From positions 1-17,660 of the forward strand of contig CALFMX010000171.1 of NCBI GenBank assembly GCA_937902565.1: DNA of 17,660 bases, written 5' to 3'. Made by a program: the position numbers and the translations under genes. The notes below the pieces were generated by a model. That model saw only the letters and a program-made list of their open reading frames with translations. It ran no database searches and was not told where the DNA came from. This document shows, piece by piece, positions 7,270-14,231 of the stretch (position 1 is its first letter; each line of letters starts with the position of its first letter). The stretch comes from an uncultured Spirochaetales bacterium. GTDB lineage: Bacteria > Spirochaetota > Spirochaetia > Sphaerochaetales > Sphaerochaetaceae.

Positions 7270-8169
7270 ATGGATACATCATTCATCAAGGGGATCATTG
7301 TCCCGATTCTGACACCGATCACCGACGATGAGCGACTCGACGAGGGAGCACTCCGCTCCCTCATCGACTATATCATCGATGGTGGCTGTTCTGGCCTGCT
7401 TGCTTTTGGTTCCAATGGTGAGTTCTACATGCTCGAAGAGGATGAGATGGAACACATCCTCTCGGTGATGGTCGAACATACAGCAGGGCGTGTTCCCATC
7501 TACATGGGCGTGGGGCATATCCGCACTGCAAAGTGCATCCGCCTCGCCCAGATGGGGGTACGCCTTGGTGCCAAAGGGGTCTCGATCCTCCAGCCGATGT
7601 TCGTCAAGCCGACGGATGCGGAGCTGAAGGGCCACATCAAGGCGATCGCCGCTTCAGTGAGCGATGTGCCGGTCCTCCTCTACAACAACCCAGGCCGCTG
7701 CGGGTATGCGATGAGCCAGGATCTGGTCGAGGAACTTGCCCACACCGTTGATAACATCGTGGGCATGAAGGATTCGAGCGGGGACATGACGCAGACCATC
7801 GAGTTCATCAGACGCAACAGCGATGTCGACTTCAAGGTGATGTGCGGCAAGGACACGCTGATCTACGCAGGCTTCTGTGTCGGGGCGGTGGGGGCTGTCT
7901 GCTCGACGGCAAACTACCTGCCTGAACTGGTCTGTTCAATCTACGAGAAGTACCTCGAAGGGGACCTTGCCGGCTCGCTTGCAGCGCAGTGGAAGCTCAA
8001 CCCGATCCGCCTTGCAACCGACAAGTCCAGCTTCCCGGTAGCCACCAAGGACCTGGCCAACCTGATGGGAGTGGAGGTCGGAAATCCCTTCCTGCCCAAC
8101 CTTCCTTCCCCGAAGGCCCAGATGGAGCACCTGCGCCAGCAGCTTGTTGATGCGGGGTACCTCGCGTAA
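7270..8169 (+). CDS. DapA-family class I aldolase/dehydratase (dihydrodipicolinate synthase-like)
   Basis: A 299-residue, full-length member of the DHDPS/NAL (DapA) family of Schiff-base TIM barrels. The Schiff-base lysine is K167 in 'VGMKDSSGD'; the catalytic tyrosine is Y138 in 'LLYNNP'; the carboxylate loop is G47-S-N-G-E51, where true DHDPS normally has GTTGE. These enzymes form or break a bond to pyruvate: substrates include sialic acid, 2-keto-3-deoxy sugar acids and 5-keto-4-deoxyglucarate. Next to garR the likely role is cleavage or dehydration of a keto-deoxy sugar acid, with garR reducing the aldehyde product; lysine synthesis is less likely in this setting. The start at 7270 has GGGAG three bases upstream, a tight spacing, and lies seven bases after garR. 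Family is certain; substrate is inferred. Confidence 0.9.
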   Translation: MDTSFIKGIIVPILTPITDDERLDEGALRSLIDYIIDGGCSGLLAFGSNGEFYMLEEDEMEHILSVMVEHTAGRVPIYMGVGHIRTAKCIRLAQMGVRLGAKGVSILQPMFVKPTDAELKGHIKAIAASVSDVPVLLYNNPGRCGYAMSQDLVEELAHTVDNIVGMKDSSGDMTQTIEFIRRNSDVDFKVMCGKDTLIYAGFCVGAVGAVCSTANYLPELVCSIYEKYLEGDLAGSLAAQWKLNPIRLATDKSSFPVATKDLANLMGVEVGNPFLPNLPSPKAQMEHLRQQLVDAGYLA

Positions 8170-8184
8170 CAAAAACGTATTATC

Positions 8185-8204
8185 AGGGGGCCGCAAGGCC
8201 CCCT
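8185..8204 (+). terminator. GC-rich hairpin terminator after the DapA-like gene
   Basis: AGGGGGCC (8185-8192) and GGCCCCCT (8197-8204) pair perfectly around a GCAA tetraloop, 15 bases after the stop codon. The 3' flank is CAAAAATG rather than a U-run, so it is a strong hairpin but not a textbook intrinsic terminator. Confidence 0.6.
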
Positions 8205-8291
8205 CAAAAATGACATCAATTTAGTGTAATTAGAATTACCATTGTAGTTTAGAAGATTGTATTCGATACATAATCGTATTATTCTTGTCTT

Positions 8292-8307
8292 TTGAACGTT
8301 TGTTCAA
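8292..8307. promoter_or_regulatory. Operator-like palindrome TTGAAC-N4-GTTCAA
   Basis: TTGAAC (8292-8297) and GTTCAA (8302-8307) are perfect inverted arms around GTTT, in a non-coding stretch about 150 bp upstream of the tctC promoter. The shape suits a dimeric regulator of the IclR or GntR type. The gap 8170-8608 (439 nt) has no convincing gene; it holds the hairpin at 8185, this site, GTAATT-AG-AATTAC (8226-8239), the palindrome at 8408, the tctC promoter and a long leader. Confidence 0.4.
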
Positions 8308-8407
8308 TGCTTTAAGCATAAGCTACGAACCTAAGAATACAAAAATTCAAATTAAATCAAAAAATTTTATAAATAAAATTGGTTATATTATAAAAAATAA
8401 GCAAAAA

Positions 8408-8432
8408 TCAAATAATTTTTGAAATTATTTGA
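8408..8432. promoter_or_regulatory. 25-bp palindrome abutting the tctC promoter, likely operator
   Basis: TCAAATAATTT (8408-8418) and AAATTATTTGA (8422-8432) are exact inverted arms around TTG. The element ends eight bases before the -35 of the tctC promoter, the usual place for an activator or a repressor that blocks RNA polymerase. The right half contains an AAATTATTT core that resembles the AAATnATTT core known for E. coli IclR sites, so the IclR-type protein encoded at 16695-17486 is the natural candidate; that link is inference. Confidence 0.6.
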
Positions 8433-8440
8433 AAAATTCG

Positions 8441-8469
8441 TTGACAGATGCAAAATCTCGTCATAGGAT
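8441..8469 (+). promoter_or_regulatory. Sigma-70-type promoter of the tctCBA operon
   Basis: TTGACA (8441-8446) is a perfect -35 and, after 17 bases, TAGGAT (8464-8469) matches the -10 at four of six positions. An A/T-rich UP-like tract precedes it. Transcription would start near 8476, giving an untranslated leader of about 130 nt with several small inverted repeats (TCGGCTA 8510-8516 with TAGCCGA 8549-8555; CCTCA 8570-8574 with TGAGG 8581-8585). Confidence 0.65.
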
Positions 8470-8608
8470 TATATAAAAGAAGGACACAATAAGGGCGGGT
8501 ATCCGTTTCTCGGCTAGTATGAGAATGCCGTGAGTGTGTTGATCTTAGTAGCCGAACGTAAAGAAATAACCTCATGGAATTGAGGAGTAGTTTAAGAAGG
8601 AGTATTAC

Positions 8609-9559
8609 ATGAAAAAGACGTTTGCAATTCTGATGGTTGCCATTTTGGCAATGAGTTTTGCCTTTGCTAGTGGTGCAAATGAGAGTGATGCTGAAGCGAA
8701 GTGGCCGAAAAATGTTGAGATTGTCGTTCCTGCCGGTGCTGGTGGAGACACTGATTTTAATGCCCGTCTTTTGGCCCAATACCTCCAGAAAGAAATTGGA
8801 AGCAACTTTGTTGTCTCTAATGTAAGTGGTAATGGGGGAGCAACGGGAACTCGTCAGGTAAAAAATGCCACTCCAAATGGTAGCAGTATCCTTTTCTATC
8901 ACTCAGCATTTGTGGTGAACAAGGCCAGTGGTACTGTTGATTATGGGTTTGATTCATATGATTTCTCTTGTATTGCGGCAATGAACCGTGGAAACGTGAT
9001 TGTTACAAAGCCTGAGTACAACTTCAAGAATATGGCTGACCTTAAGGCATACACTCAAGCTCATCCAAACAAGTTAAAGATTGCAATTCAGACTGGTGCA
9101 ACTACGTATGCTGTTGCGATGCAACTCATCAACGGTTTCCTTTTGAACCCAGTTGATGCCGGAAGTGCTTCAGCACGTCTTGCGGCAATTCTCGGTGGCC
9201 ACGTCGATGTTATCCTCGCTGCATATGGCACAGTAAAGGATTACGTGAGTGAAGGAAGCTTGAGTGTAATCGGAAGTGACAGTCCCTATGACCTTGAAGA
9301 AGCTGGTATTATCTCCAACAAGAACCAAGGTGTAAATGCCACACTTCCCTTCTACTATTTCTTTGCATTCCCGAAGGGAACACCCGCAAATCTTGTTGCT
9401 GAATTTACAGAGACTGTTGGGAAGATTATTAACACCAATGAGGAGTATCAGCAGAAGATTTATGAAGCATACTATCAGAAGCCGACCTTCATTCCTGGAG
9501 AGGAAGGACTGAAGTTGTATGCTGAGGTTGAAGAGATGCTTAAGGGCATTGAATTCTAA
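8609..9559 (+). CDS. tctC: TctC-type periplasmic substrate-binding protein of a tripartite tricarboxylate transporter
   Basis: A 316-residue exported binding protein. It begins with a signal peptide: MKK, a hydrophobic stretch to about residue 19, and an AFA site at 18-20 that predicts cleavage before S21; there is no lipobox cysteine. The mature part opens with 'VEIVVPAGAGGDTDFNAR' (36-53), the loop that grips a carboxylate in TctC/Bug proteins, and has 'NGGATGTRQVKNATPNG' as expected. TctC proteins deliver citrate, tartrate, nicotinate or other carboxylic acids to the TctA/TctB channel. The start is fixed by AGAAGGAG six bases upstream. It is the first gene of the operon; its neighbours suggest a hydroxy-acid or sugar-acid ligand. 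Its codon use is visibly more AT-rich than that of the genes before it. The ligand cannot be read from the sequence. Confidence 0.92.
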   Translation: MKKTFAILMVAILAMSFAFASGANESDAEAKWPKNVEIVVPAGAGGDTDFNARLLAQYLQKEIGSNFVVSNVSGNGGATGTRQVKNATPNGSSILFYHSAFVVNKASGTVDYGFDSYDFSCIAAMNRGNVIVTKPEYNFKNMADLKAYTQAHPNKLKIAIQTGATTYAVAMQLINGFLLNPVDAGSASARLAAILGGHVDVILAAYGTVKDYVSEGSLSVIGSDSPYDLEEAGIISNKNQGVNATLPFYYFFAFPKGTPANLVAEFTETVGKIINTNEEYQQKIYEAYYQKPTFIPGEEGLKLYAEVEEMLKGIEF

Positions 9560-9574
9560 AGCATAGGGAATATG

Positions 9575-9610
9575 AGGAAAGCCATCGCTCGAATGAGATA
9601 TGGCTTTCCT
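9575..9610 (+). promoter_or_regulatory. Intercistronic hairpin between tctC and tctB
   Basis: AGGAAAGCCAT (9575-9585) and ATGGCTTTCCT (9600-9610) form a perfect 11-bp stem with a 14-nt loop, 15 bases after the tctC stop and 20 before the tctB start. It could lower expression of the membrane subunits relative to the abundant binding protein, or protect the tctC mRNA end. Confidence 0.6.
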
Positions 9611-9630
9611 ATGTATATTTAAGGAAGAGA

Positions 9631-10104
9631 ATGTTCATGAAGAAAAATTTTGAATCGAATCTGTTCAACCTGCTTTTTGTTATCGTAGGCGTGGTGTTGT
9701 TTATCTCTGCCCAAACAATTAAAACAGGTGTTACCACCACATCGATTGGTGGTGCTTTCTTGCCAAAGATTGTAACTGGGCTTTGGTTGGTAACATCAAT
9801 TCTCCTTTTTGTTTTTGGGTTGAAAAGCACTGCGGACGAGAGCCCTGAGCAGATGAATAAGAAAGGAGTAATTGTGACATTCATCCTGTTTGTTTTCTAT
9901 ATTGGGATGATCAATATCTTGGGATTTGTAATCTGTTCGATTATCTATCTAGTATTCCAAATATTGCTTTTTATGCCAACAGAGCTGCGCAATAAGAGGA
10001 ACTACATTCTGGTGGGTGCTATCTCGCTGGTAGTCCCAATTCTGACTAACCTGATTTTTGTCAATGCATTTTCACTCATAATGCCAGCCGGCCGTATATT
10101 CTGA
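9631..10104 (+). CDS. tctB: TctB-type small membrane subunit of the tripartite tricarboxylate transporter
   Basis: A 157-residue protein with four hydrophobic segments (about residues 10-27, 45-64, 80-107 split by a short break, and 125-150), the size and layout of TctB. Sequence conservation in this subunit is always low, so the call rests on topology, the 'SIGGAFLPKIVTGLWL' type of motif after the first helix (typical G-(A/P)-x-x-(F/L)-P), and its place between tctC and tctA. It works with TctA in the inner membrane and uses an ion gradient for uptake. The ATG at 9631 follows AAGGA by five bases; a second ATG at 9637 is possible. Confidence 0.87.
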   Translation: MFMKKNFESNLFNLLFVIVGVVLFISAQTIKTGVTTTSIGGAFLPKIVTGLWLVTSILLFVFGLKSTADESPEQMNKKGVIVTFILFVFYIGMINILGFVICSIIYLVFQILLFMPTELRNKRNYILVGAISLVVPILTNLIFVNAFSLIMPAGRIF

Positions 10105-10116
10105 AGAGGTTAAACT

Positions 10117-11613
10117 ATGATAATTGAAGGACTCCTTTCCGTTTTAAATCCCACGACATTCCTTGTAATGTTTCTCGGAACCGTAGTTGGTATCATCTTC
10201 GGGTCGATTCCAGGCTTGACGTCTACAATGGCTGTTGCCCTTTGTCTCCCTTTGACTTTTGGGATGACGCCATTAAATGGAATTTCATTGTTGATTGCCC
10301 TCTATGTTGGCGGGACATCTGGGGGATTAATCTCTGCTATTCTTTTAAAGATACCTGGTACCCCATCATCCGTTGCCACTGTATTTGATGGTGGTCCAAT
10401 GGCTGAACGAGGTGAGGCTAGTAAGGCGCTTGGTGTTGGTATCTTGTATTCATTTATTGGTACAGTCCTGTCTATCATTGCACTGATTTTTATTGCACCA
10501 TCGCTTGCAAAAATCGCATTAAAGTTTGGACCTTATGAATATTTTGCAATTTGTCTCTTTGCACTGACCATGATTGTTGGTATGGTAGGCGACAATGTAT
10601 TGAAGGGGCTTGCTAGTGCCCTCATTGGTGTAACCTTCTCCCTAGCCGGTATCGCTTCGATTGGCGGAGCATTCAGATTTACCTTTGGATTCGTTGAAAT
10701 GGAGAACGGCTTTGAGCTTCTTCCAGTGCTTATCGGGCTCTTCGCTGTTGCTGAAATATTCAGCATTGCTTCGGCTGGCACAAAAAGAGACAAGATGGAA
10801 ATCGCTGAATACAAAATGAAAGGCTTTGGTGTTTCCCTCAAAGAGTTCAAAGAGCAGTTTGGCAATATGATGCGTTCAGCGCTTATCGGCATTGGTATTG
10901 GTATCCTCCCTGGTATCGGCGGTGCTACCAGCAACATCGTTGCGTATAGTGCTGCAAAGCAGCAAAGCAAACACCCCGAGCAGTTCGGTACTGGTTGTAT
11001 TGATGGAATCGTTGCATCAGAGACGTCCAACAATGCCTCGATTGGAGGAGCTCTCATTCCATTGTTGACTCTGGGTATCCCCGGGGACACAGTAACCGCG
11101 ATGATCCTCGGTGGTTTGACGCTACACGGAATTCAGCCTGGACCACTTCTCTTCAAGAACAGTGGAGTCCTTGTCTATGGAATTTTTGCCGCTTTCCTCG
11201 TTTCGACCATCATGATGTTGATAGTAGAGTATGGTGGACTTCGGGTATTCGTTAAGATTCTGTCCGTACCCAAGCATATCTTGCTGCCGGTTATCATGGT
11301 TTTCTGTGTTATTGGCACGTATGGTGTAAACCACCGTGTGTTTGATATTTGGACAGCATTGTTCTTCGGTGTTCTTGGGTTCTTCCTTGTTCGTCACAAA
11401 TTTCCACAGGCACCGATAATCCTTGGATTTGTATTGACTCCCATCGTTGAAGAGAACCTGATTCGTGGGATGCAATATTCCAACAACAATTTCCTTGTAT
11501 TCTTTTCAAGCCCTATAGCATTGGTGTTCATGTTGCTCACTGTTGCGGTACTGGTGTTCACTGTTATCAAGGAGATAAAAACAAGGAAGGAGAAGAAAGC
11601 GGCAATCTCCTAG
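10117..11613 (+). CDS. tctA: TctA-type large membrane subunit of the tripartite tricarboxylate transporter
   Basis: A 498-residue, highly hydrophobic protein with about 10-12 membrane segments, the normal TctA length. The first signature is at residues 63-83, 'YVGGTSGGLISAILLKIPGTP', preceded by 'GSIPGLTSTMAVALCLPLTF'. The internal repeat carries the second signature, G262-I-L-P-G-I-G-G with 'ATSNIVAY', matching the repeated PG-loop that forms the substrate path. It imports a carboxylic acid handed over by TctC, driven by an ion gradient. It starts 13 bases after tctB behind AAGAGGT and is followed 43 bases later by the LarA-like gene, so transport and metabolism genes are probably co-transcribed. 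Confidence 0.95.
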   Translation: MIIEGLLSVLNPTTFLVMFLGTVVGIIFGSIPGLTSTMAVALCLPLTFGMTPLNGISLLIALYVGGTSGGLISAILLKIPGTPSSVATVFDGGPMAERGEASKALGVGILYSFIGTVLSIIALIFIAPSLAKIALKFGPYEYFAICLFALTMIVGMVGDNVLKGLASALIGVTFSLAGIASIGGAFRFTFGFVEMENGFELLPVLIGLFAVAEIFSIASAGTKRDKMEIAEYKMKGFGVSLKEFKEQFGNMMRSALIGIGIGILPGIGGATSNIVAYSAAKQQSKHPEQFGTGCIDGIVASETSNNASIGGALIPLLTLGIPGDTVTAMILGGLTLHGIQPGPLLFKNSGVLVYGIFAAFLVSTIMMLIVEYGGLRVFVKILSVPKHILLPVIMVFCVIGTYGVNHRVFDIWTALFFGVLGFFLVRHKFPQAPIILGFVLTPIVEENLIRGMQYSNNNFLVFFSSPIALVFMLLTVAVLVFTVIKEIKTRKEKKAAIS

Positions 11614-11655
11614 GATGTCTGTGTTCTTTTCGATGCTGGAGATGGGAGGCCTGCA

Positions 11656-12963
11656 ATGAAAATCGTCAAAGGTGGTAACGTCACTAAATTGTTAGAAGGA
11701 ATTGCAATTCCGAAGATGTTCTATGCACGACAGGAGTTTGCAAAGGACCATATAAGACGTGAGGACATTCCCGCCATGATCATGCAGGAGCTAAACAAAC
11801 CTGAGATTTTGGCGACAGTGAAGCCCGGGATGTCAATTGCCATTACTGCTGGTAGTAGAGGTATCCGCAATGTGGATGTGATTACGAAAGCGGTTGTAGA
11901 TTTTGTCTCTGATCAGGGCGCCCATCCCTTCATAGTTCCCGCTATGGGAAGCCACGGAGGGGCGACTGCAAAGGGACAGACCGCACTTCTTGCCACTTTT
12001 GGCATTACCGAAGATTCCATGGGCTGCCCTATCAAAAGCAGCATGGAGACAGTCACACTTGGGGTGTCGGAATATGGCAAGCCGGTCTTTCAGGATAGGT
12101 TCGCTTATGAAGCCGATGGTATTATCGTTTCTTGCCGCATCAAACCTCACAACGCCTTTCGAGGGGTTGTGGAGAGTGGAATATGCAAGATGTTGGTCGT
12201 TGGGCTGGGCAAGCAGAAAGGGGCTGAAAGTGTCCATTCTGATGGAATGGGGAATATGGCAAAGAACCTGGTAGCCAATGTTAGGGTGGTTCTTGATACG
12301 TCGAAGATTCTTTTTGCCATTCCCTGTATCGAGAATGCATATGATGAGACAGCATTTTTCGAAGCAGTATTGCCCTCAGACGTCATGAAGCGTGAACCGG
12401 AGCTTTTACAACTGGCATTTAAGAACATGCCAAAAATCCTCGTACCAGACTCGGATGTCCTCATCGTAAATGAGATGGGCAAGGACTATTCCGGTACTGG
12501 AGTTGACCCAAACATCTCGGGGACATGGAGTACAGAATACGCATCGGGTGGATTGAACGTTCAACGGACGTGCTTTCTTGATTTGACCGATGCAAGCCAT
12601 GGAAATGCTAATGGAATGGGTTTGGCGAACGTCATCACCAAGCGACTCTATGAGAAGCTTGACTCGGAGATGATCTATCCTAATTGTTTGACTAGCACTG
12701 TGGTGAAGTCCGCAATGATTCCTGTAGTCGTCGCAACTGACAAGGAAGCAATCCAGGCGTGTATCAGAACCCTAAATGGTGTAGATTCAAATAATCCACG
12801 AATCGTTCGTATCAAGAACACACTGCATCTGGACCTAATCATGCTTTCGGAGGCGTACTACCAGGATGTAAAAAAGGGAAAATATCCAAGTCTGATAGCT
12901 GTATCTGAGCCTCGGCACTTATCTTTTGATGAAGATGAAGATCTGTTGACGATGATCGAATGA
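11656..12963 (+). CDS. LarA-like (DUF2088) nickel-pincer-type 2-hydroxyacid racemase/epimerase homologue, first copy
   Basis: A 435-residue protein of the LarA (lactate racemase) superfamily. The N-terminal domain has 'FIVPAMGSHGGATAKGQ', with H100 at the place of LarA His108. The next block 'IKPHNAFRGVVESGICKMLVVGLGKQKGAESVH' supplies H165, K178 and H194. The 16-residue spacing from K178 to H194 equals that between LarA Lys184, which carries the nickel-pincer nucleotide, and His200; the H165-K178 distance (13) is longer than in LarA (10). The C-terminal domain has K276-D-Y-S-G-T-G-V-D-P285, shared with the second copy. Known LarA homologues racemise or epimerise 2-hydroxy acids such as lactate, malate or gluconate. 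It starts behind GGGAGG, six bases from the ATG, 42 bases after tctA. No cofactor genes (larB, larC, larE) are in the window. Family is sure; activity and substrate are inferred. Confidence 0.88.
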   Translation: MKIVKGGNVTKLLEGIAIPKMFYARQEFAKDHIRREDIPAMIMQELNKPEILATVKPGMSIAITAGSRGIRNVDVITKAVVDFVSDQGAHPFIVPAMGSHGGATAKGQTALLATFGITEDSMGCPIKSSMETVTLGVSEYGKPVFQDRFAYEADGIIVSCRIKPHNAFRGVVESGICKMLVVGLGKQKGAESVHSDGMGNMAKNLVANVRVVLDTSKILFAIPCIENAYDETAFFEAVLPSDVMKREPELLQLAFKNMPKILVPDSDVLIVNEMGKDYSGTGVDPNISGTWSTEYASGGLNVQRTCFLDLTDASHGNANGMGLANVITKRLYEKLDSEMIYPNCLTSTVVKSAMIPVVVATDKEAIQACIRTLNGVDSNNPRIVRIKNTLHLDLIMLSEAYYQDVKKGKYPSLIAVSEPRHLSFDEDEDLLTMIE

Positions 12964-12971
12964 CTGAAGAC

Positions 12972-12993
12972 ATCGTCTGCAATGCACGATTTT
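12972..12993 (+). terminator. Possible weak terminator or attenuator after the first LarA-like gene
   Basis: ATCG (12972-12975) with CGAT (12987-12990) and TGC (12978-12980) with GCA (12984-12986) make a short bulged hairpin, followed by TTTTC. It lies nine bases after the stop codon in an 80-nt gap. Short and bulged, so at most partial termination. Confidence 0.3.
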
Positions 12994-13043
12994 CTAACCA
13001 AAAATCAACCATATTCTTGAATGAATGATAGGAGATACTTTGT

Positions 13044-14231
13044 ATGGATACGACAGAACTTGGATTTCCGATTGTAGATGAAGATATCAGCTTCTCGAAG
13101 GCAGTTTATTATAACTTCAATCCAATTCCTGTAAAGAAGCCTTGGAGGGATGCTACTGGAGGGTTTGGTTCATTTATTCCGTTGCAAGGATGGATTCAAC
13201 TCTACGATAGCAATGGGATATGTGGAGAAACTTTTTGTTCATTGGGTATGATAGATAATATTCTCCCGCTCGTCCTTACAGGTGAAACAAAAAAAGCGAG
13301 CGAATGGTACCAAGATCTTTACTGGAAGTTACGTAACTTTGGGTTCCAATCAGGGCAGATTGCTGACTTGGGTCAGTTTGATTTCCTGATGCTAGATATC
13401 ATGGCACGTCGTCATGGAAAGCCACTGCATCGGTTTTTAGGAGCAAAGAGGGATTGGTGCGCCATCTACAAAGGTGGTGGATCGTTGCTTGCCTCCGATG
13501 AAGATCTTGTTGCTGATATGGAGCGTTATGTCAAAGAAGGCAACACTATCATTAAATTCAAGGTAGGTAGTGATTGGGGCCAGAACATGGAGCGTGATGT
13601 GCGCCGCCTGGCTATGGTCAGAGAGGCTGTTGGCCCCGATATAGGTATTGCAATCGATGCAAACCAGGTGTGGTCTGTCGATGAAGCCTTGCGGTTTGCT
13701 GACCTTGCAAGACCGTACAATCCTGCATGGTATGAAGAGCCTTGCCACTCCCATGATATGAATGCCATTCAGGAACTCAAAGACCGCGGAGTCGGGATGA
13801 AGCTCGGCTATGGGGAATCGATGAGAAATGCGTTTGCATTTGAAACGTATGCAGAAAAAGGTGTTGACCACCTCATGCCATTGGTAGGGCGGATGAGCAA
13901 AATGAGTGATTTGTTGAAAATCCAATCTTTGTGCACAGAAAAGGGACTTATGTTTTCTGCTGGTGGAACCAGTTGGTTGAACGCAGCCTTTGGAGCCCTC
14001 TTTGAGGAAGATGGGTTATTGGAAAATCACGAGCCTATGACGCAGCCAATGGGCGAGATACTCAGTGTGAAGAGCGAAGAGAAGAATGGGAAATTCTATC
14101 TTCCCCAGATAGAGGGAACGCCAATCCGAGTGAATTTTGAAAAACTTGAGAAGGATCATACGTTGGATGGTGTCAAATATTTCTATGCTGAGAGAATGAA
14201 GGGAATGTTCGCAGTGAGGGCTGCATATTAA
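13044..14231 (+). CDS. Enolase-superfamily protein (mandelate racemase/muconate lactonizing type), probable acid-sugar dehydratase
   Basis: A 395-residue member of the enolase superfamily, which abstracts the proton next to a carboxylate with the help of a bound Mg2+. The barrel has K171-F-K173 (the K-x-K motif on strand 2), and metal ligands D205 in 'IDANQVW', E231 or E232 in 'WYEEP', and E258 in 'GYGES', with the family's usual spacing. The Asp-His dyad of mandelate racemase and many dehydratases appears to be missing: the aspartate place reads 'MPLVGRMSK' and the histidine place 'MFSAGGTSW'. That leaves the lysines as the visible acid-base groups. Dehydration of a sugar acid or epimerisation is the likely chemistry. 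The ATG follows AGGAG by nine bases, and the stop codon overlaps the next start (TAATG). Flanked by two LarA-like genes, it probably acts on the same hydroxy acid. Confidence 0.88.
   Translation: MDTTELGFPIVDEDISFSKAVYYNFNPIPVKKPWRDATGGFGSFIPLQGWIQLYDSNGICGETFCSLGMIDNILPLVLTGETKKASEWYQDLYWKLRNFGFQSGQIADLGQFDFLMLDIMARRHGKPLHRFLGAKRDWCAIYKGGGSLLASDEDLVADMERYVKEGNTIIKFKVGSDWGQNMERDVRRLAMVREAVGPDIGIAIDANQVWSVDEALRFADLARPYNPAWYEEPCHSHDMNAIQELKDRGVGMKLGYGESMRNAFAFETYAEKGVDHLMPLVGRMSKMSDLLKIQSLCTEKGLMFSAGGTSWLNAAFGALFEEDGLLENHEPMTQPMGEILSVKSEEKNGKFYLPQIEGTPIRVNFEKLEKDHTLDGVKYFYAERMKGMFAVRAAY

Noticed and set aside
8476..8608. A tRNA or known riboswitch in the tctC leader
   Set aside because: No cloverleaf, no T-loop GTTCRA motif and no aptamer core that I recognise; only short inverted repeats.
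8408..8902. A 164-codon minus-strand frame across the tctC promoter region
   Set aside because: It would run through the promoter, leader and signal-peptide region of tctC; its product is not recognisable.
12553..12564. Perfect palindrome TTGAACGTTCAA, similar in arms to the site at 8292-8307
   Set aside because: It lies inside the first LarA-like coding region and encodes ordinary residues; a 12-bp palindrome can arise by chance, and the centre spacing differs.
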